This document shows positions 8,058 through 15,717 of a DNA stretch of 64,000 nucleotides, piece by piece (positions within the stretch are counted from its first letter, which is position 1; each line of letters starts with the position of its first letter). The position numbers and the translations under genes are program-made. The DNA is from Azospirillum halopraeferens DSM 3675 (GTDB lineage Bacteria; Pseudomonadota; Alphaproteobacteria; Azospirillales; Azospirillaceae): assembly GCF_000429625.1 (NCBI RefSeq), contig NZ_KE386927.1, positions 299,160-363,159 on the forward strand. The letters are read 5' to 3'. The notes beneath the pieces were generated by a model. That model ran no database searches, was not told the origin of the DNA, and worked only from the letters and a program-made list of their open reading frames with translations.

Positions 8058-8417
8058 ATGGGATCGCGACGATTCACCGGCCTGCTGGTCGGCATGTTCG
8101 CCGGGCTGCTGATCTGGGCGGCGCATTTCGTCCTGGTCTACGGCCTGACCGGACTGGCCTGCGCCCGCGGTCTGGGGGGCGCCACGCTGCTGGGCGTGGC
8201 GCTGGTGCCGGCGGCGATCGTCGCGGCGACCCTGGCCGCCCTGCTTGCCACCGGCGCCGTCTGGCTGGCGGCGTGGCGCGGCGGCGGTCCGGCCGGCGAG
8301 GGCAGGGACGAGACCGTCCGCTTCGTGCGCTGGCTGACCGCCGGCTTCGCCGGGCTGGGGCTCATGTCCATCCTGTGGGTCGGGCTGCCGGCCCTGCAGG
8401 TGCCGGTGTGCGCCTGA
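8058..8417 (+). CDS. Multi-span membrane protein of the oxidase operon
   Basis: 119 aa from ATG 8058, seven nt after the subunit I-III stop, so very likely co-transcribed. Three hydrophobic segments are visible: FTGLLVGMFAGLLIWAAHFV, a long Ala/Leu/Val stretch (TLLGVALVPAAIVAATLAAL) and TAGFAGLGLMSILWVGLPAL. The position suggests an accessory subunit (subunit IV-like) or assembly protein of the aa3-type oxidase. Sequence alone does not identify it. Confidence 0.75.
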   Translation: MGSRRFTGLLVGMFAGLLIWAAHFVLVYGLTGLACARGLGGATLLGVALVPAAIVAATLAALLATGAVWLAAWRGGGPAGEGRDETVRFVRWLTAGFAGLGLMSILWVGLPALQVPVCA

Positions 8418-8604
8418 TGGCGATGGGCACGGGGTTCCCGCACCATCGGCATAATCCCGCGGCTAAACCCAATTGCCGGCCCGCTAGCCGGTTTGGAACG
8501 CTGAAACGGAGGCGCCGCCGGTGTTAGGAATCGAAGGACAGGTCGCGGGGAAGAGTCGTCCGGGGAATTCCGGCAGCCCGTCCCGCCGCCGCCGGGGAGG
8601 ACCG

Positions 8605-9864
8605 ATGGGGCACACCGCAGTCGCCGCCGCAGCCGCGCAATTCTACCGCCGGGTGCGTGACGCCACCGAGGCGCTGGCCGCCCCCCTGAGCGCCGAGGAC
8701 CAGACCGTGCAGTCCATGCCGGACGCCAGCCCGGTCAAATGGCACCGCGCCCACACCACCTGGTTCTTCGAGACCTTCCTGCTGGTGCCCTACCTGCCGG
8801 GCTACCGGGTCTTCGATCCGGACTTCGCCTATCTCTTCAATTCCTATTACGAGGCCGCCGGGCCGCGCCATCCGCGCCCGCAGCGCGGCCTGCTGACCCG
8901 CCCCGGCGTCGCCGAGGTGACGGCCTACCGGGCCCATGTGGACGCGGCCATGCTGCGCCTGCTCGACGGCGCGGCGCCGGCGGAGCCGCCGGCCGGCCTG
9001 GTGGCGCTCGGCCTGGCCCACGAGGAGCAGCACCGGGAGCTGCTGCTCATGGACATCCTCTCCCTGTTCGCCGCCAACCCGCTGCGCCCCGCCTACCGCA
9101 CCGACCTTCCCGACGGTCCGAAGGCGGGCGGCGGCGGGCGCCGGTTGTCCTTCGACGGCGGCATCCGCCGGATCGGGCATGAGGGCGGCGGCTTCGCCTT
9201 CGACAACGAGGGGCCGGCCCACGACGTGCTGGTGCATCCCTTTCGCCTGCACTCGCGCCCGGTCACCTGCGGCGCCTGGAAGGCGTTCATCGCCGACGGC
9301 GGCTACACGACGCCCACCCTGTGGCTGTCGGACGGCTGGGCCGCGGTGCAGGCGCAGGGCTGGACAGCCCCCGGCTACTGGCGCCGGCACGACGGCGCCT
9401 GGCACGTCATGACGCTGGGCGGCGAACGGCCGGTGGAGGACGACGCCCCCGTCACCCACGTCAGCCTCTACGAGGCGGACGCCTTCGCCCGCTGGGCCGG
9501 TGCGCGCCTGCCCACCGAGGCGGAATGGGAGACGGCCGCCGCCGGCCTGCCCTGCACGGGGAATACGGTCGGCAGCGGCCGGCTGCGCCCGGCGGCCGAC
9601 CCGGCACCGGACGGGGACCGCCCGCTGCAGATGTTCGGCGACGTCTGGGAATGGACCTCCGGCGCCTACACCCGTTACCCCGGCTTCCGCCCGGCGGCCG
9701 GCGCCGTGGGGGAATACAACGGCAAGTTCATGGCCAACCAGTTCGTCCTGCGCGGCGGCTGTTGCGTCACCCCCGACGGCCATGTGCGCGCCACCTACCG
9801 GAATTTTTTCTACCCGCACCAGCGCTGGATGTTCTCGGGCGTCCGCCTGGCGGAGGATGCATGA
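8605..9864 (+). CDS. egtB: Ergothioneine biosynthesis protein EgtB (sulfoxide synthase)
   Basis: Non-haem iron enzyme that joins trimethylhistidine to a cysteine-containing thiol with O2, forming a sulfoxide intermediate of ergothioneine. 419 aa. The N-terminal DinB-like domain carries WHRAHTTWFFET and HEEQHRELLLMD, which supply the His iron ligands. The C-terminal formylglycine-generating-enzyme-like domain has GRRLSFDGGIRRIG, WLSDGW, RLPTEAEWE, GDVWEWT and FVLRGGCCVT. The start is ATG 8605 after GGGGAGG (8594-8600); an upstream ORF extension has no ribosome site. It overlaps egtD at its stop. Confidence 0.93.
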   Translation: MGHTAVAAAAAQFYRRVRDATEALAAPLSAEDQTVQSMPDASPVKWHRAHTTWFFETFLLVPYLPGYRVFDPDFAYLFNSYYEAAGPRHPRPQRGLLTRPGVAEVTAYRAHVDAAMLRLLDGAAPAEPPAGLVALGLAHEEQHRELLLMDILSLFAANPLRPAYRTDLPDGPKAGGGGRRLSFDGGIRRIGHEGGGFAFDNEGPAHDVLVHPFRLHSRPVTCGAWKAFIADGGYTTPTLWLSDGWAAVQAQGWTAPGYWRRHDGAWHVMTLGGERPVEDDAPVTHVSLYEADAFARWAGARLPTEAEWETAAAGLPCTGNTVGSGRLRPAADPAPDGDRPLQMFGDVWEWTSGAYTRYPGFRPAAGAVGEYNGKFMANQFVLRGGCCVTPDGHVRATYRNFFYPHQRWMFSGVRLAEDA

Positions 9865-10823
9865 TGGACGGATCCCTCTCCCGCGCCGCCGTTACCGACG
9901 CGCGCTTCCTGGCCGACGTGCTGGCCGGCCTGTCGCGCCCGGACCGGACGCTGCCCAGCAAATACTTCTACGACGCCCGCGGCTCGGCCCTGTTCGACGC
10001 GATCTGCGAGTTGGAGGAGTATTATCCCACCCGCACCGAGATGGCGCTGCTGGCCCGCCACGCCGGCGAGATCGCCGCCTTCGCCGGCCCCGACGCCACG
10101 GTGGTCGAACTGGGCAGCGGTTCCAGCGTCAAGGTGCGGCTGCTGCTGGACCGGCTGACGACGCCGGCGGCCTATGTGCCGGTCGACATCTCCCACGACC
10201 ACCTGGTGCAATCCGCGGCGCGGCTGGCCGCCGACTATCCCGGTCTGGCGGTGACGCCGGTCAGCGCCGACTACGCGGCCGGCTTCGACCTGCCGGTCGG
10301 CACCGTGCCGGAGCGCACTCTGGCCTTCTTTCCCGGCTCCACCATCGGCAACTTCACGCCGGACGACTCCCGCACCTTCCTGGCCGGGCTGGGGCGGCGG
10401 CTGGGCGCCGGCAGCCGGCTGGTGATCGGCGTCGACCGCAAGAAGCGCCGCGACGTGCTGGAGGCCGCCTACGACGACGCCCGCGGCGTCACCGCCGCCT
10501 TCAACCTGAACCTGCTGGCCCGCATCAACCGGGAGCTGGACGGCACCTTCAACCTCGGCGCCTTCGCCCACCGCGCCGTCTGGGCCGAGGCGCAGGGCCG
10601 CATCGAGATGCACCTGGAAAGCCTCGTCTCCCAGACCGCCACGGTGGCCGGCCGGCCCTTCCGCTTCGCCGCCGGGGAGACGATCCTGACCGAGATCTCC
10701 TGCAAATACACGATCTCAGGGTTCCAGGCTCTGGCAGCGGATGCGGGCTGGCGCTCCTGCTGCGTGTGGACCGACGAGCGGGGGTTGTTCAGCGTCCACG
10801 CTCTCGTGTTCGAGGATCGCTGA
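9864..10823 (+). CDS. egtD: L-histidine N-alpha-methyltransferase EgtD
   Basis: SAM-dependent enzyme that trimethylates histidine to hercynine, the first step of ergothioneine synthesis. 319 aa. Motifs: YFYDARGSALFDAICELEEYYPTRTE at the N-terminus, SAM-binding VVELGSGSSVKVRLLL, PVDISHDHL, FFPGSTIGNF and the histidine-pocket region FNLNLLARINREL. ATG 9864 is favoured because GGAGG (9852-9856) lies seven nt upstream; ATG 9861, overlapping the egtB stop, is an alternative. No egtC or egtE is present, as is usual in proteobacterial two-gene clusters. Confidence 0.94.
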   Translation: MDGSLSRAAVTDARFLADVLAGLSRPDRTLPSKYFYDARGSALFDAICELEEYYPTRTEMALLARHAGEIAAFAGPDATVVELGSGSSVKVRLLLDRLTTPAAYVPVDISHDHLVQSAARLAADYPGLAVTPVSADYAAGFDLPVGTVPERTLAFFPGSTIGNFTPDDSRTFLAGLGRRLGAGSRLVIGVDRKKRRDVLEAAYDDARGVTAAFNLNLLARINRELDGTFNLGAFAHRAVWAEAQGRIEMHLESLVSQTATVAGRPFRFAAGETILTEISCKYTISGFQALAADAGWRSCCVWTDERGLFSVHALVFEDR

Positions 10824-10835
10824 ACGCCGCCGGGG

Positions 10836-12458
10836 TCAGCCCGCCGTCCGCTCCGCCAATTCGATCAGGTCCATCAGCTCGTGGCTCTTCCAGTAGCGGT
10901 TGCGGGCCACCTCGGCGCGGGCGCCGGCGACCACGTCGTCGATCAGGGCACGCTCCTCCGGCGACGCGGGGGCACCGGCGGACAGGCGGTGCACCACCAG
11001 TTGGGTCATGTTGTGGCTGGACGGCGGGATCCAGGCGGTGACCCGCCGGTCGAACACGGTGCACACCGCGTCGATGCGCAGGATGTGCGCCATGCGGTCG
11101 TCGAGCGGCTCCCCCGGTTCGAACTTCAGCGCCCGCTCCAGATGCGCCCGCATCTCCTCCAGCACCGTTTCGCGCCAGGCGTGGAGATCGAAGGTCTCCA
11201 GCTCGAAGCTGCGGGCCATGCCGTACCAGCCCCACAGGAAGCGCAGGAGCCACAGCACCTCCCCATGATCCGACGCGGCGTGGCGGCGGCCGGAGGCGAG
11301 GACGGTGCAGCGCTCCAGCGCCACCCCGGCGACCCGGCCGGCGATGACGCGCGCCGCCCCCTCCCAGGCCAGGCGGTAGGTGGGCTCGGTGCGGCGGTCC
11401 TCGGTGAGCCCGGCGAGATTCAGTGCCTCCAGCAGTCCGGCGATGCGCTGCGCCAGCCCGTCCAGCCGGGCGCGATCCTTGGGGGTGGGGCGGATCGGCG
11501 ACCCCGGCACCCGCTCGTTCAGCTTCAGGACGCCGGCCAGCCCGGCGGTCAGCGCCCGCAGGCTGCCGAGATAGTGGGCGTTCAGCGCCGCCACCGGCGC
11601 CACGGCGGCGGCAGCGTCACCGCCGGCCCCCCGGATGTACAGGGCGGCCACGGCGTGGTTGTGCCGGACGTTGAGGACCGACAGGGGCAGGAGCGCGCCC
11701 AGCCGGTCGGCCTCCGGATGGCGGTCGCGCAGGGCCGCGGTGTCGGCGGCCAGCGCGTCGGCCAGCCGGTCGCGCTCCCGCTGGTCGGCGCACGCCGTCG
11801 GCATGCGCTCCAGCGCCCGGGCCGCCAGGGCCACGGCGCCGTCGGCGTGGGCCAGCAGGTCGCGCAGCAGCTCCAGCGTCTCCGCCGCGAAGGGGGCCGG
11901 CTTGTCGAGGAAGGCCGACAGCATCCGGGTGCGCCGGGTCCGGCTGCGTGACAGGGTTGTCAGCAGGCCATCCAGCGTCTTGCGGTTGGCCAGCACGCTG
12001 TCCAGGTGGCGGACGGCGGCGACGCGCATGCGCTCGCGCAGGTCCAGGGCGCGCGGCGTGCGCAGGACGCGGTCGATGACGTCGCCGGCCGCCGCCTCGT
12101 CCAGCACCTCCTGCACCTCGATGGCCAGCAGGGGAAAGGCATCGCGGCTCAGCACCTCCCACAGAGCACCGACGTCGACCCGCTCCACCAGCCCCGGCAC
12201 GGGGCCGCCGGCGTGGAACAGCGCCTCGTCGTTCACCAGGAACGGCTCGAACAGCGCGGTGAACAGGCGGCGGGCCCGGTTGGTGCGCTGGCGGTTGAGG
12301 TACTCGATCACGTACTGCCGGACCAGCCGGACGCGCTCCGCCGGCTCGTGGTCCATCTGCTCGATCTCGCTCAGCAGGCTGTAGACGAAGCTGGGCGGCA
12401 GACGGGCGACGAGTTCGTCGATCTTGCGCCGCAGGGCGGCTTCCGGGTCGAGGTCCAT
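10836..12458 (-). CDS. 540-aa protein of unknown function
   Basis: Clean 540-aa ORF from ATG 12458 (MDLDPEAALRRKIDELVARLPPSFVYSLLSEIE), predicted soluble and mostly helical with many Arg/Leu/Ala heptads. There is no signal peptide, membrane span or Walker motif. Recognisable patches are YVIEYLNRQRTNRARRLFTALFEPFL, LLRFLWGWYGMARSFELETFDLHAW and ITAWIPPSSHNMTQ-like text near the end. The protein reads convergently with egtD, 12 nt apart, with xanthine phosphoribosyltransferase 124 nt upstream on the same strand. I do not recognise the family. Length, composition and the absence of a competing ORF support a real gene. Confidence 0.8.
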   Translation of the reverse strand: MDLDPEAALRRKIDELVARLPPSFVYSLLSEIEQMDHEPAERVRLVRQYVIEYLNRQRTNRARRLFTALFEPFLVNDEALFHAGGPVPGLVERVDVGALWEVLSRDAFPLLAIEVQEVLDEAAAGDVIDRVLRTPRALDLRERMRVAAVRHLDSVLANRKTLDGLLTTLSRSRTRRTRMLSAFLDKPAPFAAETLELLRDLLAHADGAVALAARALERMPTACADQRERDRLADALAADTAALRDRHPEADRLGALLPLSVLNVRHNHAVAALYIRGAGGDAAAAVAPVAALNAHYLGSLRALTAGLAGVLKLNERVPGSPIRPTPKDRARLDGLAQRIAGLLEALNLAGLTEDRRTEPTYRLAWEGAARVIAGRVAGVALERCTVLASGRRHAASDHGEVLWLLRFLWGWYGMARSFELETFDLHAWRETVLEEMRAHLERALKFEPGEPLDDRMAHILRIDAVCTVFDRRVTAWIPPSSHNMTQLVVHRLSAGAPASPEERALIDDVVAGARAEVARNRYWKSHELMDLIELAERTAG

Positions 12459-12582
12459 GGGGATCGCGTCGTGGCGGGGGCGGCGGCGATCCGCATGAAG
12501 CCCGGAAAAAGGTTAACTTTGCCGTAACGTTGCGCCTTTCGCCCGGCCCGGCCCCGCCGGCCGGTCCGCTTTCCCGTCGCGC

Positions 12583-13071
12583 TCAGCCGTTGCGGTGGCG
12601 GTCGGCGATGGGACGGGCGTATTGCAGCTCGATGTCCCAGGGGAAATGGATCCAGGTGTCCTGGCTCACCTCGGTGATGAAGGTGTCCACCAGGGGGCGG
12701 CCGGCCGGCTTGGCGTAGATGGTGGCGAAATGGGCCTTGGGCAGCATGGCGCGCACGATGTGGGCGGTCTTGCCGGTGTCCACCAGATCGTCGATGATCA
12801 GCCAGCCCTCGCCTTCGCCCTCCACGCCCTTCAGCACGCGCGCCTCGCGCTGCTGCTGGAAATCGTAGGTGGAGACGCAGACCGTGTCGATCAGGCGGAT
12901 CTCCAGCTCGCGCGCGATGATGGCGGCCGGCACCAGGCCGCCGCGGGTCACCGCCACGATGCCCTTCCACGGTCCCTTGTCGATCAGCCGCCAGGCCAGC
13001 GCCTTGGCGTTGCGGTGCAGTTCCTCCCACGAGACGGGGAAATGGCGATTGAAGGGGACTTGATCGGTCAC
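12583..13071 (-). CDS. gpt: Xanthine/guanine phosphoribosyltransferase
   Basis: Purine salvage enzyme transferring phosphoribose from PRPP to xanthine or guanine. 162 aa, near the E. coli Gpt length (152). The PRPP-binding signature is [13 protein letters not shown], with the flexible-loop region [23 protein letters not shown] before it and the base-pocket end (WIHFPWD). The GTG start at 13069-13071 ([18 protein letters not shown]) is chosen because the conserved N-terminus begins there and GGAG lies about ten nt upstream; a longer form from TTG 13113 is not conserved-looking. The gene stands alone between the 540-aa protein and tRNA-Arg. Confidence 0.93.
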   Translation of the reverse strand: MTDQVPFNRHFPVSWEELHRNAKALAWRLIDKGPWKGIVAVTRGGLVPAAIIARELEIRLIDTVCVSTYDFQQQREARVLKGVEGEGEGWLIIDDLVDTGKTAHIVRAMLPKAHFATIYAKPAGRPLVDTFITEVSQDTWIHFPWDIELQYARPIADRHRNG

Positions 13072-13244
13072 GATCGGAACACTCCACAAACCGGTGGAGC
13101 GCCTTATACCCAAGCGCCGCCGGCGAGTCCATCGGAGGGTTCATTTTCCTGCCGCCGCCACTCGGAAAGGGCTTGCACCGCCCCCCGGCTTTGAGTAACG
13201 TGCCGGCCTCCGACGGGGACGCCCCGGCGGATACGAAAGACAGC

Positions 13245-13321
13245 GCGCCCGTAGCTCAGCTGGATAGAGCACCAGACTACGAATCTGGGGGTCAGAGGTT
13301 CGAATCCTTTCGGGCGCGCCA
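13245..13321 (+). tRNA. tRNA-Arg (anticodon ACG)
   Basis: 77-nt cloverleaf. Acceptor stem GCGCCCG/CGGGCGC (13245-13251 with 13311-13317), discriminator G and encoded CCA. D-arm GCTCAGCTGGATAGAGC, anticodon stem-loop CCAGACTACGAATCTGG with anticodon ACG, and T-arm GGTTCGAATCC. This is the A34 (inosine) isoacceptor that reads CGN codons. A rho-independent terminator follows at 13355. Confidence 0.97.
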
Positions 13322-13354
13322 TTCGTTTCCTTCAACCGTCTTCGACCGGCTCGG

Positions 13355-13377
13355 CCCGCCCGTGTGGCGGGTTTTTT
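13355..13377 (+). terminator. Rho-independent terminator after tRNA-Arg
   Basis: CCCGCC (13355-13360), loop CGTGT, GGCGGG (13366-13371), then six T residues (13372-13377). It lies 34 nt downstream of the tRNA and before the convergent diguanylate cyclase gene. Confidence 0.9.
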
Positions 13378-13416
13378 GCTGTCCGGCTCCGGTCCGCACG
13401 GCCTGCCGATCCTGGA

Positions 13417-14469
13417 TCAGTACTCCTCCGCCACCCGGTCGCGGCCCGCGCGCTTGGCGCGGAACAGGGCGCGGTCGGCGCGGGCCAGGGCCGGCTCGAT
13501 GGTCGTCTCGGCGCTCGGCGCGGCGACGGCCAGCCGGCTGATGCCGACGCTGGCCGTGATGGTGATGGTCGTGCCATCGTGAACCACCGGGGTGTGGGCG
13601 ATGGTGGCGCGCAGGCGGTCGGCGACGGCCCGCGCGTCGGCGTCGGACAGCGCCGGCAGCAGCAGCAGGAACTCCTCCCCACCCAGGCGGCAGCAGAAAT
13701 CGAGGGGGCGCAGGCAGCGGGTCAGCGCGTCGGCCACCGCCTTCAGCGCGGCGTCGCCGCCGCCGTGGCCGAAGGTGTCGTTGACCGTCTTGAAATGGTC
13801 GAGGTCGACGGCCAGAACGTGCAGCGCGTGGCCGGCCCGCTGCGCCGCGGCCACCTCCATCTCCGCCCGCGCCAGGAAATGGCGGCGGTTGGGCAGGCCG
13901 GTCAGGCTGTCGATCATCGCCAGCCGCTCCAGCTCGGCGGTGCGCTGGGCGACACGGGCCTCCAGCTCGCGATTCAGGCGCGCCAGCTCGCGCAGGGCCT
14001 CGTAGGTGCGCAGGGCCGACACCACGATGGAGAACAGCTTGCGCGACGTCAGCTCCGGCTTGGCCGCATAGCCGTCAATGTCGTAGTCGAGGACCACCCG
14101 CTCCTCCGGCGCATGGCCGGGCTGGCCGGTGCGCAGCACCACCCGCATGTGGGGATTGGCCGCCTCGGAACGGATGAAGGCCAGCAGGTCCAGGCCGGCG
14201 GTGTCCGTCTCCATCACCACATCGACCAGGGCGAGTGCGATGTCGTCCTCACGGGCGATGACCGCCCGCGCCTCGAGCGCCGACAGGGCGGATATCAGGC
14301 GCAGCGGCCGGCCCCTGAACCGGCGGTCGCGCAGCAGGATGCGGGTTGCCCGGTGGACATCCGTGTCGTCGTCCACCACCAGGATTGTCCACGGCCTCGC
14401 CTCGGCGACGGGCGGCGACGGCTCGTCGGCGGCAGATTCGCACGTAAACATAAGATCATCACTGGCCAA
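13417..14469 (-). CDS. Response regulator with GGDEF diguanylate cyclase domain
   Basis: Predicted two-component output enzyme making cyclic-di-GMP. The receiver domain lies at about residues 27-150: ILVVDDDTDVHRATRILL, phosphoacceptor region ALALVDVVMETDTAG, and the Lys at YAAKPE. A short coiled linker follows (ALRELARLNRELEARVAQRTAELERL). The GGDEF domain is at about residues 185-345 with LTGLPNRRHF, FKTVNDTFGHGGGD and an intact active-site GGEEF in RLGGEEFLLLLP. No RxxD inhibitory site is obvious before GGEEF. The start may be TTG 14469 (GGAG six nt before it) or ATG 14451. No adjacent histidine kinase. Confidence 0.9.
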   Translation of the reverse strand: MASDDLMFTCESAADEPSPPVAEARPWTILVVDDDTDVHRATRILLRDRRFRGRPLRLISALSALEARAVIAREDDIALALVDVVMETDTAGLDLLAFIRSEAANPHMRVVLRTGQPGHAPEERVVLDYDIDGYAAKPELTSRKLFSIVVSALRTYEALRELARLNRELEARVAQRTAELERLAMIDSLTGLPNRRHFLARAEMEVAAAQRAGHALHVLAVDLDHFKTVNDTFGHGGGDAALKAVADALTRCLRPLDFCCRLGGEEFLLLLPALSDADARAVADRLRATIAHTPVVHDGTTITITASVGISRLAVAAPSAETTIEPALARADRALFRAKRAGRDRVAEEY

Positions 14470-14553
14470 GGCGCGCTCCGGTTGCCGGTGGCGCCATCAT
14501 ACAGTGATGTGCGGCGCCGGTCGATGCACGGCAACACCGGTGCGCACCATTGA

Positions 14554-15540
14554 TCACACCGCCGCACCGCCGGACCCGTCGTCCGCCGCGTCCCGCAGGG
14601 ATAGTTCCCAGGTCTGGCCGATCAGGTCATGGCCGAAGGAGCGGTGGGGCTCCTCGGCGACGAGGCGGAAGCCGGCCGCCTGATAGATGCGCCGGGCCGC
14701 CACCAGCACGTCGTTGGTCCACAGGGTGAGCGTCCGGTAGCCGCAGGCCCGTGCGAAGGCGATGCACTCGTCCACCAGGCGCCGCCCGATCCCCAGGCCG
14801 CGGGCCGTGGGCTCGACATAGAGCAGGCGCAGCTTGGCCACGGCGTCGGTGTGACGCACCAGGAAGACGCTGCCGACCACCGCCCCGTCCCGCTCCGCGA
14901 TCCACGACCGTTCGCGCGCCGGGTCGTGGCTGCGCACGAAGGCGGCGAGGATCTCCGCCACCAGCGCCTCGAAGCTCTCGTCCCAGCCGTACTCCGCGGC
15001 GTAGAGAACGGCCTGGCGGTGGGTGATCCAGCCGATGTCGCCCACCCGGTGGGGCCGCAGCGTGAACGGGGCCGCCACCTCTCCCGCCCCCTCCTCCAGC
15101 AGGCGGCATATGGTGGCCATGGCGTCGACCAGGGCCGCCCGTCCGGACGCCGGAAGCCGGCCGAGCAGGGCCGCCACCTCCTCGCGCGAGGCAAGGTCCA
15201 GGGGGGCGAAGGCGGCGCGCCCCGCGTCGGTCAGGGCAAGCACGGCCTGCCGGGCGTCGTCCGGGGCCGGCGTGCGGGTGAGCAGCCCGCGCCCCTCGAA
15301 CGCCTTGAGGATGCGGCTGAGATAGCCGGCGTCCAGCCCCAGTTCCCGCCCCAGGCCGCTGGCCGTCAGCCCGTCGCGGTTGGCCAGCTCGTACAGCACC
15401 CGGGCCTCGGTCAGGGAGAACGGGCTTTTCAGCAGGCCCTCGTTCAGGAAGCCGAGCTGGCGCGTGTAGAACCGGTTGAACGCCCGCACCCGCGCCACCG
15501 GATCGCCCGTCTCCGCCCGTCCGTCCGCCATCATCGCCAT
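14554..15540 (-). CDS. MarR-family regulator fused to a GNAT acetyltransferase
   Basis: 328 aa. The N-terminal winged HTH of MarR type (about residues 15-150) has SLTEARVLYELANRDGLTASGLGRELGLDAGYLSRILKAFEGRGLL and DARQAVLALTDAGRAAF. The C-terminal GNAT domain (about residues 165-320) has the acetyl-CoA site VEPTARGLGIGRRLVDECIAFARACGY and a family-typical AARRIYQAAGFRLV. ATG 15540 follows GGAGG with a six-nt spacer. It is divergent from mscS across 177 bp holding a TTGAC-N3-GTCAA inverted repeat, a candidate operator. The acetylation substrate is unknown. Confidence 0.9.
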   Translation of the reverse strand: MAMMADGRAETGDPVARVRAFNRFYTRQLGFLNEGLLKSPFSLTEARVLYELANRDGLTASGLGRELGLDAGYLSRILKAFEGRGLLTRTPAPDDARQAVLALTDAGRAAFAPLDLASREEVAALLGRLPASGRAALVDAMATICRLLEEGAGEVAAPFTLRPHRVGDIGWITHRQAVLYAAEYGWDESFEALVAEILAAFVRSHDPARERSWIAERDGAVVGSVFLVRHTDAVAKLRLLYVEPTARGLGIGRRLVDECIAFARACGYRTLTLWTNDVLVAARRIYQAAGFRLVAEEPHRSFGHDLIGQTWELSLRDAADDGSGGAAV

Positions 15541-15582
15541 GACCGCCTCCGCCGTCGTCTTCGGGAAGCGTGCGCCATAAAG

Positions 15583-15595
15583 TTGACGGAGTCAA
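15583..15595. promoter_or_regulatory. Inverted repeat TTGAC-N3-GTCAA, candidate MarR operator
   Basis: TTGACGGAGTCAA in the space between the MarR-GNAT gene (start 15540) and mscS (start 15718), 43 bp upstream of the former. The A/T-rich flanks (AAAG left, GTTT right) partly extend the symmetry. The size and position fit a dimeric MarR site and autoregulation. TTGAC could alternatively be a -35 element. Inference only. Confidence 0.4.
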
Positions 15596-15717
15596 GTTTC
15601 CCCGCCGACCAATCCGGTGGTGGCGTCCCGGCGTATGCCGGAGTGCGGGTTGGCAAGCCCTGCCGGGCAGACTAGTCTCCCCGCTCATCCTGCCCTGCCA
15701 CTGCCGACGGATACCCG

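Noticed and set aside
5474-8095. 873-codon open frame on the minus strand antisense to the fused oxidase subunit I-III gene
   Set aside because: The translation is a shadow of GC-rich codons: Arg/Gly/His/Gln-rich, without motifs, while the plus strand encodes a clear oxidase. High GC makes such antisense frames common.
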